Below, one piece after another: positions 33,288 to 43,212 of a stretch of 64,000 nucleotides of DNA (position 1 is its first letter; each line of letters begins with the position of its first letter). The stretch covers positions 4,123,501 through 4,187,500 of the forward strand of contig NZ_CP081966.1 of NCBI RefSeq assembly GCF_019823065.1, read 5' to 3'. This DNA comes from Pseudomonas mosselii (GTDB lineage: Bacteria > Pseudomonadota > Gammaproteobacteria > Pseudomonadales > Pseudomonadaceae). Made by a program: the position numbers and the translations under genes. A model generated the notes under the pieces. That model saw only the letters and a list, made by a program, of their open reading frames with translations, ran no database searches and was not told where the DNA came from.

Positions 33288-33321
33288 TAAAAAACAAAAG
33301 CCGGGGCACATGGCCCCGGCT
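33288..33321 (-). terminator. Rho-independent terminator of fadBA
   Basis: AGCCGGGGC (33299-33307) pairs with GCCCCGGCT (33313-33321). Reading leftward, the stem is followed by a U-rich run (TTTTGTTTTTT, 33288-33298). It starts 18 bases after the fadA stop. Confidence 0.88.
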
Positions 33322-33338
33322 GCTGTCCCGCAACGCGA

Positions 33339-34529
<1,191 letters not shown>

Positions 34530-34545
34530 CTAGCTCGTTGGGCGC

Positions 34546-36693
34546 TCAGTTGAAGAAGCGCTGGCCGTTCTTGGCCATTTCGCGCAGCTTCGCAGTGGGG
34601 TGGTACAGCGGCCCCAGGTCGGCGTACTTGTCGGCCAGTGCGACGAACTCGGCGACCCCGATCGAATCGATGTAGCGCAGCGCGCCACCGCGGAAGGGAG
34701 GGAAACCGATACCGTAGACCAGGCCCATGTCGGCTTCGGCGGCGGTTTCGACGATGCCGTCTTCCAGGCAGCGCACGGTTTCCAGGCACAGTGGCACCAT
34801 CATCCAGTTGATGATGTCCTCGTCGCTGACTTCACGCTGCTCGAAGATCACTGGCTTGAGCACGTCGAGCACGCTGGCGTCGGCGACTTTCTTCGGTTTG
34901 CCGCGCTTGTCGGTCTCGTAGGCGTAGAAGCCCTTGCCGTTCTTCTGACCGAGGCGGTTGGCCTCGTAGAGGGCGTCGACGGCGGAGCGACGATCGTCCT
35001 TCATGCGGTCCGGGAAGCCTTCGGCCATCACATCGCGGCCGTGGTGGCCGGTGTCGATGCCGACCACGTCCATCAGGTAGGCCGGGCCCATCGGCCAGCC
35101 GAACTTTTCCATGACCTTGTCGATGCGCACGAAGTCGACGCCGGCGCTGACCAGCTTGGCGAAGCCGCCGAAGTACGGGAACAGCACGCGGTTGACCAGG
35201 AAGCCCGGGCAGTCGTTGACCACGATCGGGTTCTTGCCCATCTTCTTGGCGTAGGCCACGGTAGTCGCGACCGCGACTTCAGTGGACTTCTCGCCGCGGA
35301 TGACTTCGACCAGCGGCATCATGTGCACCGGGTTGAAGAAGTGCATGCCGACGAAGTTTTCCGGGCGCTTGAGCGCCTTGGCCAGCAGGTTGATGGAGAT
35401 GGTCGAGGTGTTGGAGGCCAGGATGGCATCTTCCTTCACCTGGCCTTCCACTTCAGCCAGTACCGCTTGCTTGACCTTCGGGTTCTCGACCACGGCCTCG
35501 ACGACGATGTCGACGTTAGCGAAATCGCCGTAGGACAAGGTCGGACGAATGGCGTTGAGTGCCTCGGCCATCTTCGCCGGGGTCAGGCGCCCCTTCTCGA
35601 CGCGCTTGCCGAGCAGCTTGGAGGCCTCGTTCAGGCCCAGCTGGATGGCTTCCTCGCGGATGTCCTTCATCAGGATCGGCGTGCCCTTGACCGCCGACTG
35701 GTAGGCGATGCCGCCACCCATGATGCCAGCGCCGAGCACGGCGGCCTGCTTCACGTCGTGGGCGATCTCGTCATGGGCCTTGGCCTTGCGCTTGAGCTCC
35801 TGGTCGTTCAGGAACAGGCCGATCAGGCTCTCGGCGACCGAAGTCTTGGCCAGCTTGGCGAAGCCGGCGGCTTCGACTTCCAGGGCCTTGTCACGGCCGA
35901 AGTTGGCAGCCTTCTGGATGGTCTTGATGGCCTCGACCGGCGCCGGGTAGTTCGGGCCGGCCTGGCCGGCGACGAAGCCCTTGGCGGTCTCGAACGCCAT
36001 CATCTGCTCGATGGCATTGAGCTTGAGTTTTTCCAGCTTGGGCTGGCGCTTGGCCTTGTGGTCCAGCTCGCCGCTGATGGCGCGCTTGATCAGGTCCAGG
36101 GCACCGGCCTGCAGCAGCTCGGGCGCCACCACGGCGTCGACGGCGCCGACCTTCAGGGCGTCCTCGGCACGGTTTTCCTTGCCCGAGGCGATCCACTCGA
36201 TGGCATTGTCCGAGCCGATCAGGCGCGGCAGACGCACGGTGCCGCCGAAGCCTGGGTAGATGCCCAGCTTGACTTCCGGCAGGCCGATCTTGGCGCTGCT
36301 GGACATGACCCGGTAGTCGGCGGCCAGGCACATCTCCAGGCCGCCACCCAGGGCAATGCCGTTGATGGCGACGACGGTCGGCACCTGCAGGTCTTCGAAG
36401 TCATTGAAAATGCGGTTGGCTTCCAGGTTGCCGGCGACCAGTTCGGCCTCGGGCAGCTTGAAGTTGTCGACGAATTCGGTGATGTCGGCGCCGACGATGA
36501 ACACGTCCTTGCCGCTGCTGACGATCACGCCCTTGATCGAGGCATCGCCCTTGATCACGTCCACGGCCTGACGCAGCTCGTTCAGAGTGAGACGGTTGAA
36601 CTTGTTGACGGACTCACCCTTGAGGTCGAACTTCAGTTCGACGATGCCGCTTTCAAGAGCCTTAACCGTGATGGCTTTACCTTCGTAAATCAT
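34546..36693 (-). CDS. fadB: Fatty-acid oxidation complex, alpha subunit
   Basis: The 715-residue multifunctional enzyme has an N-terminal crotonase/isomerase domain ([20 protein letters not shown] and [16 protein letters not shown], with the two catalytic Glu). A 3-hydroxyacyl-CoA dehydrogenase domain follows, with NAD motif [14 protein letters not shown], the catalytic His in [17 protein letters not shown], and [12 protein letters not shown]. It carries out hydration and dehydrogenation in beta-oxidation. ATG 36693 gives the expected length and an N-terminus like known FadB ([13 protein letters not shown]). The upstream region has a wide CAAACG/CGTTTG inverted repeat possibly related to PsrA control. 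Confidence 0.97.
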   Translation of the reverse strand: MIYEGKAITVKALESGIVELKFDLKGESVNKFNRLTLNELRQAVDVIKGDASIKGVIVSSGKDVFIVGADITEFVDNFKLPEAELVAGNLEANRIFNDFEDLQVPTVVAINGIALGGGLEMCLAADYRVMSSSAKIGLPEVKLGIYPGFGGTVRLPRLIGSDNAIEWIASGKENRAEDALKVGAVDAVVAPELLQAGALDLIKRAISGELDHKAKRQPKLEKLKLNAIEQMMAFETAKGFVAGQAGPNYPAPVEAIKTIQKAANFGRDKALEVEAAGFAKLAKTSVAESLIGLFLNDQELKRKAKAHDEIAHDVKQAAVLGAGIMGGGIAYQSAVKGTPILMKDIREEAIQLGLNEASKLLGKRVEKGRLTPAKMAEALNAIRPTLSYGDFANVDIVVEAVVENPKVKQAVLAEVEGQVKEDAILASNTSTISINLLAKALKRPENFVGMHFFNPVHMMPLVEVIRGEKSTEVAVATTVAYAKKMGKNPIVVNDCPGFLVNRVLFPYFGGFAKLVSAGVDFVRIDKVMEKFGWPMGPAYLMDVVGIDTGHHGRDVMAEGFPDRMKDDRRSAVDALYEANRLGQKNGKGFYAYETDKRGKPKKVADASVLDVLKPVIFEQREVSDEDIINWMMVPLCLETVRCLEDGIVETAAEADMGLVYGIGFPPFRGGALRYIDSIGVAEFVALADKYADLGPLYHPTAKLREMAKNGQRFFN

Positions 36694-37107
36694 CAACTGA
36701 TCTCCACGATATGGAAGCTGAACAGTACACGTCGAACGCTGGCGCAAGAGCCGGTCTACCGGTCACTCGCTCCAGGCACACCCGTCGACGCGCTAATCGG
36801 GATTCTGTAAGAGCCGTCTGACATACAAACGCTCAATTCATACGCCCGTTTGACTTGGGTGTGCACACATTCTCCGAAATGAACGGCGTTGTCAAATGCT
36901 CGCGAACACCGTGAAAACGCGACTTTCCAGTCATCTTCTACCCACCGGGTACGAAAAATGATGACAGTGATCGCCGACCATTCATGTCAGCGATAGACCA
37001 TCACCGACGGCGAACGGCGCTTTTTTCTAAACGCATTCGCCAACGATGGCTACACTGGGCCTGCATGAAAGTGTTTCCGGCCTGCCTGGCCCTTTTCTGC
37101 ACTGCAG
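36694..37107. other. Intergenic region upstream of fadB
   Basis: About 410 bp without a convincing gene. It should contain the leftward fadB promoter and operator (see the repeat at 36826-36852). The stretch is less GC-rich than the surrounding genes around 36810-36990. A strong hairpin bounds it on the right. An open frame rightward from 36984 has no family resemblance and crosses the hairpin. Confidence 0.5.
36826..36852. promoter_or_regulatory. Wide inverted repeat with PsrA-like half-sites upstream of fadB
   Basis: CAAACG (36826-36831) and CGTTTG (36847-36852) are perfect inverted half-sites separated by 15 bp. The half-sites match PsrA's, but the spacing is much wider than the usual 2-4 bp, so binding is doubtful. 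Confidence 0.35.
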
Positions 37108-37159
37108 AACGCAAAACGGCGCGCAAGAGCATGGTTGCTCCTGCGCGCCGTTTTGCGTT
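37108..37159 (-). terminator. Very long hairpin downstream of the 145-aa gene
   Basis: A 23-bp stem (37108-37130 with 37137-37159) has a single mismatch and a 6-nt loop, ending 7 bases beyond the leftward gene's stop. Its arms contain AAAACG/CGTTTT, giving some terminator character. Confidence 0.7.
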
Positions 37160-37166
37160 GATCAGG

Positions 37167-37604
37167 TTAGGCGAGGGTATCGAGGGCCTGGGCAATATCC
37201 TGCAAAACAGATTTATCGCCCCGCTCGCTCCAGTACAGGGCGATCATGCGCCGGTCGGCCTCGACCTTGTAGACGGTTGCCGGCAGACGAGCGAAGACCT
37301 CGGCCAGACGCGGCTCCTCGCAGGGTTCGCGCCACTGGTTCCACCACACGCCCGGACTGATCTGCCAGTAGCACCAGCAGTCCTCGCGGCCCTTGCGCCG
37401 CGCCCGGTGGTATTGCGGACAGGGGCTGGGCGGCTCCTTTTCCAGCCAGTGCGGCCACTGCTGCGGTGCCAGCTGCATGGCCAGCCCCATGCGCCGCCCC
37501 TCCAGGCGCAGGTTCATCTGTTCGCTCTGCTTGCGCGACTGACGCAGCCAGGCCAGCGGGCTGAGCATCAGCGCAAGGATTGACACCACTAGCCATACCG
37601 TCAT
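37167..37604 (-). CDS. Hypothetical protein with N-terminal membrane anchor
   Basis: The 145-residue product begins MTVWLVVSILALMLSPLAWL, one probable membrane helix. A basic stretch (RQSRKQSEQ) follows, then a cytoplasmic-looking domain rich in Trp, Cys and Arg (CPQYHRARRKGREDCWCYW and WWNQWREPCEE). The C-terminal part, YKVEADRRMIALYWSERGDKSVL, looks like a small alpha/beta domain. I do not recognise the family; similar genes occur beside fadBA or uspA in Pseudomonas as far as I recall. It is leftward, divergent from the stress-protein gene, and followed by the long hairpin. Confidence 0.7.
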   Translation of the reverse strand: MTVWLVVSILALMLSPLAWLRQSRKQSEQMNLRLEGRRMGLAMQLAPQQWPHWLEKEPPSPCPQYHRARRKGREDCWCYWQISPGVWWNQWREPCEEPRLAEVFARLPATVYKVEADRRMIALYWSERGDKSVLQDIAQALDTLA

Positions 37605-37714
37605 ATCTGTAGACCTTATAAAGCGTTGCAAATGAGCGGGTTATCCAGGTTTCACGCACGCCCGGCCCGAAAGCGACCATACTTCTACTATCGCGATTGT
37701 CAGGAGTACTGCAC

Positions 37715-38158
37715 ATGTCCTACGAACATCTTCTGGTCGCCGTCGACCTGACCGAAGAATGCGACCCGGTGATCAAGCGGGCCAAAGCCATCGCCCTGGC
37801 CAGCGGCGCCAAGGTATCCCTGGTGCATATCGTCGAACCCATGGCCATGGCCTTCGGCGGCGACGTGCCAATGGACCTTTCGCAGTTGCAGCAGCAACAG
37901 TTCGACCAGGCCAAGGAGCGCATGGACCGTCTGTACAACAAGTATCCGGACATCAATCGTGGCGATTCCCACCTGGTCTACGGCCAGCCGCGACAGGAAA
38001 TCCACCAGTTGGCCAAGGATCAACACTGCGACCTGATCGTGGTGGGCAGCCATGGTCGCCATGGCCTGGCGCTGCTGCTGGGCTCCACCGCCAATGACGT
38101 GCTGCACGGCGCGCCGTGCGACGTACTGGCGGTGCGGTTGCAGAAGAAGGCCGAGTAA
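37715..38158 (+). CDS. Universal stress protein, UspA family
   Basis: The 147-residue single-domain Usp protein begins MSYEHLLVAVDLTEECDPVI, with a CAGGAG ribosome site. The ATP-binding-type glycine motif is present near the end: VVGSHGRHGLALLLGSTANDVLH, i.e. G-x2-G-x9-G-(S/T). It is thus of the nucleotide-binding UspFG-like class. It belongs to stress or anaerobic survival responses in Pseudomonas. It is monocistronic and followed by a REP-type inverted pair shared with the converging uup gene. Confidence 0.9.
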   Translation: MSYEHLLVAVDLTEECDPVIKRAKAIALASGAKVSLVHIVEPMAMAFGGDVPMDLSQLQQQQFDQAKERMDRLYNKYPDINRGDSHLVYGQPRQEIHQLAKDQHCDLIVVGSHGRHGLALLLGSTANDVLHGAPCDVLAVRLQKKAE

Positions 38159-38165
38159 GCCTGTA

Positions 38166-38235
38166 ATCGCGGGGCAGGCCCGCTCCCACACAGCTCGCCA
38201 GACGGGGCTGCGTGGGAGCGGGCTTGCCCCGCGAT
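38166..38235. repeat. Inverted pair of P. putida-type REP-like repeats
   Basis: ATCGCGGGGC..., 24 bases at 38166-38189, recurs in reverse complement at 38212-38235 with one difference; the centre is 22 bases. The unit GTGGGAGCGGGCTTGCCCCG is, as I recall, one of the abundant intergenic repeats of the P. putida group. The pair can fold into one long hairpin between convergent genes, so it may also act as a terminator. Confidence 0.8.
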
Positions 38236-38239
38236 GCGT

Positions 38240-40171
38240 TCAGCCTTCCAGCTCGGCCCAGCGCTCCACCAGCACGTCCAGCTCGCCCTGCAGCTTCTCC
38301 AGCTTGGCCAGCACTGCGGTGGTTTCATCGATAGGACGCTGGTAGAAGTTCGAGGCATTGACCTCTTCCTGTACCTCGGCCATCTGCTGTTCCAGCGCAT
38401 CGATCTGCCCTGGCAGCGCCTCCAGCTCGCGCTGCAGCTTGTAGCTGAGCTTCTTCTTGCTGGCATCGGCAGCAGGCGCGACGGCAGCGGCAGGTGCCTG
38501 CTCTTCCACCGTCTTGGCTACCACCGCGCTGTTGAGCTCGGACTTGCCGCCCTTGCTCTCGGTCACGCCCAGCAGTTTCGGCGAACCACCCTGGCGGATC
38601 CAGTCCTCGTAGCCACCGACGTACTCGCGCACACGGCCCTCACCCTCGAACACCAGGGTGCTGGTCACCACGTTGTCGAGGAAGGCCCTGTCGTGGCTGA
38701 CCATCAGCACCGTGCCCTTGTAGTTGGACAGCACTTCCTCGAGCAGCTCCAGGGTCTCGACGTCGAGGTCGTTGGTCGGTTCGTCCAGCACCAGCAGGTT
38801 GGCCGGCTTGCTGAACAGCTTGGCCAACAGCAGGCGCGCGCGCTCGCCGCCGGACAACGCCTTGACCGGCGTGCGCGCACGCTGCGGACTGAACAGGAAG
38901 TCGCCGAGGTAGCTCAGCACGTGGCGGTTCTGGCCATCGATCTCGATGAAGTCGCGGCCTTCGGCCAGGTTGTCGATGACAGTCTTTTCCAGGTCCAGCT
39001 GATGGCGCATCTGGTCGAAGTAGGCCACTTCCAGCTTGGTGCCGCGTTCGACCTTGCCAGACGTCGGCTCCAGGTCACCGAGCATCAGCTTGAGCAGCGT
39101 GGTCTTGCCGGTACCGTTGGCGCCGAGCAGGCCGATGCGGTCCTGGCGCTGCAGTACCATGGAGAAGTCCTTGACCAGTTTCGGGCCATCCTTGTGGGCG
39201 AAGCTGACATCTTCCAGCACCATCACTTGCTTGCCTGACTTGTCAGCCACTTCGATCTGGATATTGGCCTTGCCCTGGCGCTCACGGCGCTCGCTGCGCT
39301 CCACGCGCAGCGCCTTGAGCGCGCGTACGCGGCCTTCGTTACGGGTACGCCGGGCCTTGATGCCCTGGCGAATCCACACCTCTTCCTGAGCCAGGCGCTT
39401 GTCGAACAGCGCGTTGGCAGTGGCCTCGGCGGCCAGCTCAGCCTCCTTGTGCACCAGGAAGCTGGCGTAGTCGCCGTTCCAGTCGATCAGCCCGCCACGG
39501 TCCAGCTCGAGGATGCGTGTAGCCAGGTTCTGCAGGAAGGAGCGGTCGTGGGTGATGAAGAGCACCGCGCCGTTGAAGCCGCTCAGGGCCTCTTCCAGCC
39601 AGGCAATGGCGCCGATATCCAGGTGGTTGGTCGGCTCATCGAGCAGCAACAGGTCGGGCTCGGACACCAGTGCCTGGGCCAGCAGCACGCGACGGCGCCA
39701 GCCGCCGGAGAGCTCGGCCAGGGTCTTGTCGGCCGGTAGCTGCAGGCGGCTCAGGGTGCTTTCCACCACTTGCTGCAGGCGCCAGCCGTCGCGGGCCTCC
39801 AGCTCATGCTGGACGTGCATGAGCTTTTCCAGGTCGTCATCGCCGTGGATGTTCTGGCTCAGGTGGTGGTACTCGGCCAGCAGCTCGCCCACGCCATCCA
39901 GGCCTGCGGCCACCACGTCGAACACGCTGCGCTCGTCGGCCACCGGCAGTTCCTGCGGCAGCTCGCCGATCTTCAGCCCCGGCGCGCGCCAGATATCGCC
40001 GTCGTCGGGCTTCTGCTCACCCTTGACCAGGCGCAGCATGCTCGACTTGCCCGTGCCGTTGCGGCCGATGATGCACACCCGCTCGCCACGGGCGATCTGC
40101 CAGGACACTTTGTCCAACAGCGGCATGGCGCCGAACGCGAGGGACACATCGCTGAATTTGAGCAGGGTCAT
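38240..40171 (-). CDS. uup: ABC-F family ATPase, Uup type
   Basis: The 643-residue soluble protein has two ABC ATPase domains and no membrane segment: Walker A GRNGTGKSSML and GANGTGKTTLL, signatures LSGGWRRRVLLAQAL and LSGGERARLLLAKLF, and Walker B LLLDEPTNHLD and LVLDEPTNDLD. A linker between the domains (about residues 240-310) and a coiled C-terminal extension (about 565-643) are typical of Uup, which acts on ribosomes or branched DNA intermediates. Start ATG 40171 (MTLLKFSDVSLAFG) is chosen over an ATG nine codons upstream. It is divergent from slt. Confidence 0.9.
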   Translation of the reverse strand: MTLLKFSDVSLAFGAMPLLDKVSWQIARGERVCIIGRNGTGKSSMLRLVKGEQKPDDGDIWRAPGLKIGELPQELPVADERSVFDVVAAGLDGVGELLAEYHHLSQNIHGDDDLEKLMHVQHELEARDGWRLQQVVESTLSRLQLPADKTLAELSGGWRRRVLLAQALVSEPDLLLLDEPTNHLDIGAIAWLEEALSGFNGAVLFITHDRSFLQNLATRILELDRGGLIDWNGDYASFLVHKEAELAAEATANALFDKRLAQEEVWIRQGIKARRTRNEGRVRALKALRVERSERRERQGKANIQIEVADKSGKQVMVLEDVSFAHKDGPKLVKDFSMVLQRQDRIGLLGANGTGKTTLLKLMLGDLEPTSGKVERGTKLEVAYFDQMRHQLDLEKTVIDNLAEGRDFIEIDGQNRHVLSYLGDFLFSPQRARTPVKALSGGERARLLLAKLFSKPANLLVLDEPTNDLDVETLELLEEVLSNYKGTVLMVSHDRAFLDNVVTSTLVFEGEGRVREYVGGYEDWIRQGGSPKLLGVTESKGGKSELNSAVVAKTVEEQAPAAAVAPAADASKKKLSYKLQRELEALPGQIDALEQQMAEVQEEVNASNFYQRPIDETTAVLAKLEKLQGELDVLVERWAELEG

Positions 40172-40378
40172 GATCATCTCCAAAAACCGGGCGCGCATTC
40201 TACCTGACTTGCCCCTTCACGGCATCAAAAGCCCATCGCCGGCAGCAGGGCGTCGGATAACAACTCGATACAAGCACAGTGCTTTCACCCGCCACCGGCA
40301 AACGGCTAAGCTAGACACTAATACCCAACAGTGCTGGCTCCGCCGTCACTTTCCATGGTTCTACTGCCCGGACGTATC

Positions 40379-42307
40379 ATGCGCAGCCGCCTGTTACAAA
40401 TTGCTTCCTGCCTGCTGCTCACCGCCACCGCCGCGAGCGCCGCACAGGCCGTCGACATCACCCAGCAGCGTCAGTACTACGACGAGGCCAAGCGCGCCCT
40501 GGCCAAGGGCGACAAGGGTCCTTACCTGCGTTACGCGCAGGCGCTGCGCGATTATCCGCTGACACCCTACCTCACCTATGACGAGCTGACCGCCCGCCTG
40601 AAGAGCGCCAGCAACGAGGAGATCGAGGGCTTCCTCAAGGCCCACGGCGACCTGCCCCAGGCCAACTGGATGAAACTGCGCTGGCTGCGCTGGCTGGCTG
40701 AACGCGGCGAGTGGAACACCTTTACCCGATACTACGACCCCAAGCTCAACTTCACCGAGCTGGATTGCCTCAACGGCCAGTACCAGCTCTCCCACGGCCT
40801 GCGCGCCGAAGGTTTCGCCACCGCCGACAAGCTGTGGAACGTCGGCAAGTCGCAGCCCACCGCCTGCGACACCCTGTTCGCCATGTGGGCCGCCGAAGGC
40901 CAACTGACCGAGGCCAAGCGCTGGCAGCGCGCCAAGCTGGCGGCCCAGGCGCGCAACTATGGCCTGGCCAACAGCCTGGTCAAGACCCTCACCACCCTCG
41001 CCCCCCAGGGCAAGCTACTGATCGACGTGGCGCAAAAGCCGGAGTTGCTCAACCAGCCATCGCGCTTCACCCCGGTCAACGAAGCCATGTCCGACGTGGT
41101 CAGCCTCGGCCTGCGCCGCTTGGCCCGTCAGGACCCCGAGCAGGCCATGGCGCTGCTCGACGACTACGCCCAGCGCATGCACTTCTCCCGTGACGAGAAG
41201 GTCGCCATCGCCCGCGAGATCGGCCTGACCCTGGCCCGGCGCTACGACCCGCGCGCCCTCGACCTGATGACCCGCTACGACCCCGAGCTGCGTGACAACA
41301 CCGTCAGCGAATGGCGCCTGCGTCTGCTGCTGCGCCTGGGCCGCTGGGAGGACGCCTACGAGCTGACCAGGCGCCTGCCCCAGGACCTGGCCAGCAGCAA
41401 CCGCTGGAAGTACTGGCAGGCACGCAGCCTGGAACTGGCACAGCCGAACAACCCGCAGATTCCGCTGCTGTACAAGACCGTCGCCCGCGAGCGCGATTTC
41501 TACGGTTTCCTCGCCGCCGACCGGGCGCAGACGCCTTACCAGTTGAACAACAAGCCGCTGGCACTCAGCCAGGCGGTGATCAACAAGGTCCGCAACACCC
41601 CGGGTGTGCGTCGCGCCCTGGAGTTCCATGCCCGCGGCCAGATCGTCGAGGGCCGGCGCGAGTGGTACCACGTCAGCCGCCACTTCAACCGTGACGAGAT
41701 GGTCGCCCAGGCCCGCCTGGCCTACGACATGCGCTGGTACTTCCCGGCCATTCGCACCATCAGCCAGGCCCAGTATTGGGACGACCTGGACATCCGCTTC
41801 CCCATGGCCCATCGCGACACCTTGGTGCGCGAAGCCAAGGTCCGCGGCCTGCATTCAAGCTGGGTGTTCGCCATTACCCGCCAGGAAAGCGCCTTCATGG
41901 AAGACGCCCGCTCCAGTGTCGGCGCCAGCGGCCTGATGCAGCTGATGCCAGGCACGGCCAAGGAAACCGCGCGCAAGTTCAGCATCCCGCTGGCCTCGCC
42001 GGCCCAGGTATTCAACCCGGACAAGAACATCCAGCTCGGCGCCGCCTACCTGAGCCAGGTGCACAGCCAGTTCAACGGCAACCGCGTGCTGGCCTCGGCC
42101 GCCTACAACGCCGGCCCCGGACGCGTACGCCAGTGGCTCAAGGGCGCCAAGCACTTGAGCTTCGATGTGTGGGTCGAGTCGATTCCGTTCGACGAGACGC
42201 GCCAGTACGTGCAGAACGTGCTGTCGTATTCGGTCATCTATGGGCAGAAGCTCAATTCACCGCAACCGCTGGTGGATTGGCATGAACGGTATTTCGACGA
42301 TATGTGA
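40379..42307 (+). CDS. slt: Soluble lytic murein transglycosylase
   Basis: The 642-residue periplasmic Slt70-type enzyme has a signal peptide (MRSRLLQIASCLLLTATAASA) followed by a long superhelical alpha domain. The C-terminal catalytic domain shows the goose-lysozyme-like motifs: catalytic Glu in ITRQESAFMEDARS, GASGLMQLMPGTA, and AAYNAGPGRVRQWL. It cleaves the MurNAc-GlcNAc bond with formation of anhydroMurNAc, feeding the recycling pathway in which nagZ acts. The chosen ATG gives the signal peptide; an ATG 16 codons upstream does not improve it. Confidence 0.94.
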   Translation: MRSRLLQIASCLLLTATAASAAQAVDITQQRQYYDEAKRALAKGDKGPYLRYAQALRDYPLTPYLTYDELTARLKSASNEEIEGFLKAHGDLPQANWMKLRWLRWLAERGEWNTFTRYYDPKLNFTELDCLNGQYQLSHGLRAEGFATADKLWNVGKSQPTACDTLFAMWAAEGQLTEAKRWQRAKLAAQARNYGLANSLVKTLTTLAPQGKLLIDVAQKPELLNQPSRFTPVNEAMSDVVSLGLRRLARQDPEQAMALLDDYAQRMHFSRDEKVAIAREIGLTLARRYDPRALDLMTRYDPELRDNTVSEWRLRLLLRLGRWEDAYELTRRLPQDLASSNRWKYWQARSLELAQPNNPQIPLLYKTVARERDFYGFLAADRAQTPYQLNNKPLALSQAVINKVRNTPGVRRALEFHARGQIVEGRREWYHVSRHFNRDEMVAQARLAYDMRWYFPAIRTISQAQYWDDLDIRFPMAHRDTLVREAKVRGLHSSWVFAITRQESAFMEDARSSVGASGLMQLMPGTAKETARKFSIPLASPAQVFNPDKNIQLGAAYLSQVHSQFNGNRVLASAAYNAGPGRVRQWLKGAKHLSFDVWVESIPFDETRQYVQNVLSYSVIYGQKLNSPQPLVDWHERYFDDM

Positions 42308-42317
42308 TCGAACCCTT

Positions 42318-42363
42318 TCGCGAGGCAAGTCGCATCGGCGCACCGATGTGACTTGCCTCGCGA
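42318..42363. terminator. Long hairpin between slt and the MOSC gene
   Basis: A 21-bp stem (42318-42338 with 42343-42363) has one mismatch and a CGCA loop. The sequence TCGCGAGGCAAGTC resembles Pseudomonas intergenic repeats. It lies between convergent genes and is a probable bidirectional terminator. Confidence 0.7.
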
Positions 42364-42368
42364 TGGCA

Positions 42369-43172
42369 CTAATCGAGGACCTGGACGTCCATTCCCACCT
42401 GCAGCTGCCCCTCGCCATCCACCGCCAGGTTCTGGCCAAACAGCACATCCCCTTCCTTCTCGCGAAACGTCTTGAGCGTGGTCAACGGCTCGCGGTCCGG
42501 GCTGCGCTCGCCCGTGACGGGATCAAGGGTGGTGAGGATGCAGCGCACGCTCGGCTTGAGCACGCGGAAGGTCATGTCACCGATACGGATACGCTTCCAG
42601 CGGTCCTCGGCGAAGGCCTCGGCCCCCTCGACCACCAGGTTCGGGCGAAAACGCAGCATCTCCATGGGGCGCCCCACCCGCTGGCTCAGCTCATCCAGTG
42701 AGGCCTGACCGATCAGCAGCAACGGAAAACCATCGGGAAACGCTGCCCGGTCACTGTTGAGGCCGTAGCCGCTGGGCAGGTAGCGGGCCCGCTGTTCGGG
42801 GCAGTACACCAGCCTTACCGCCTTGCCCAGCAGGTCGCTGAGCCAGGCTGCAGCCGCATCGCCGGCATCGGGTACGCGCAAGGTGTCCCGCCAGATGGTG
42901 ACGCCGCGCAGGGCCTCGTCGGCCGGCGGCACGGGCACCTCCAAGGGTGCCTGTCCCGGTGCCTGCAGCAGCAACTGGCCCTGCTCGCCGTAATCGGCGC
43001 CGACCTGCCCCAACCGGGGCCAGGCCCGCTGGGTCAGGAAGCGGCCATTCTCCTCCTCCACCACCAACCAGCGGCGGTCACCGTCCAGGCCCAGATTGCC
43101 GACCGCGGACGCTTGCAGGCCTTGGGCCCGCCCCGATTTTACCGGGTATCGATACAACGCACTCAGAAACAT
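42369..43172 (-). CDS. MOSC domain-containing protein (YcbX-like)
   Basis: The 267-residue protein has an N-terminal MOSC beta-barrel domain (MFLSALYRYPVKSGRAQGL and GLDGDRRWLVVEEENGRFLTQR) and a C-terminal MOSC domain with the conserved Cys in KPSVRCILTTLDPVTGERSP. It resembles YcbX-type molybdenum-cofactor sulfurase C-terminal proteins, which reduce N-hydroxylated compounds using Moco. In YcbX a ferredoxin domain follows; here the protein ends at the MOSC domain (DEGQLQVGMDVQVLD-like tail), so electrons must come from another protein. Confidence 0.88.
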   Translation of the reverse strand: MFLSALYRYPVKSGRAQGLQASAVGNLGLDGDRRWLVVEEENGRFLTQRAWPRLGQVGADYGEQGQLLLQAPGQAPLEVPVPPADEALRGVTIWRDTLRVPDAGDAAAAWLSDLLGKAVRLVYCPEQRARYLPSGYGLNSDRAAFPDGFPLLLIGQASLDELSQRVGRPMEMLRFRPNLVVEGAEAFAEDRWKRIRIGDMTFRVLKPSVRCILTTLDPVTGERSPDREPLTTLKTFREKEGDVLFGQNLAVDGEGQLQVGMDVQVLD

Positions 43173-43212
43173 CCCTGCTCACCTGGTTGCCATTTAAAAA
43201 CCAAGCTTACAC

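Noticed and set aside
34600..36810. A 736-codon open frame antisense to fadB
   Set aside because: Same GC-driven artefact; the sense strand encodes a complete FadB with all motifs.
36984..37583. A rightward 199-codon frame between fadB and the uspA-family gene
   Set aside because: It is antisense to the 145-residue gene and crosses a long terminator hairpin, with no family resemblance.
38159..38239. A small RNA gene in the REP pair
   Set aside because: It is fully explained by an inverted pair of common repeats between convergent genes; no promoter could be seen.
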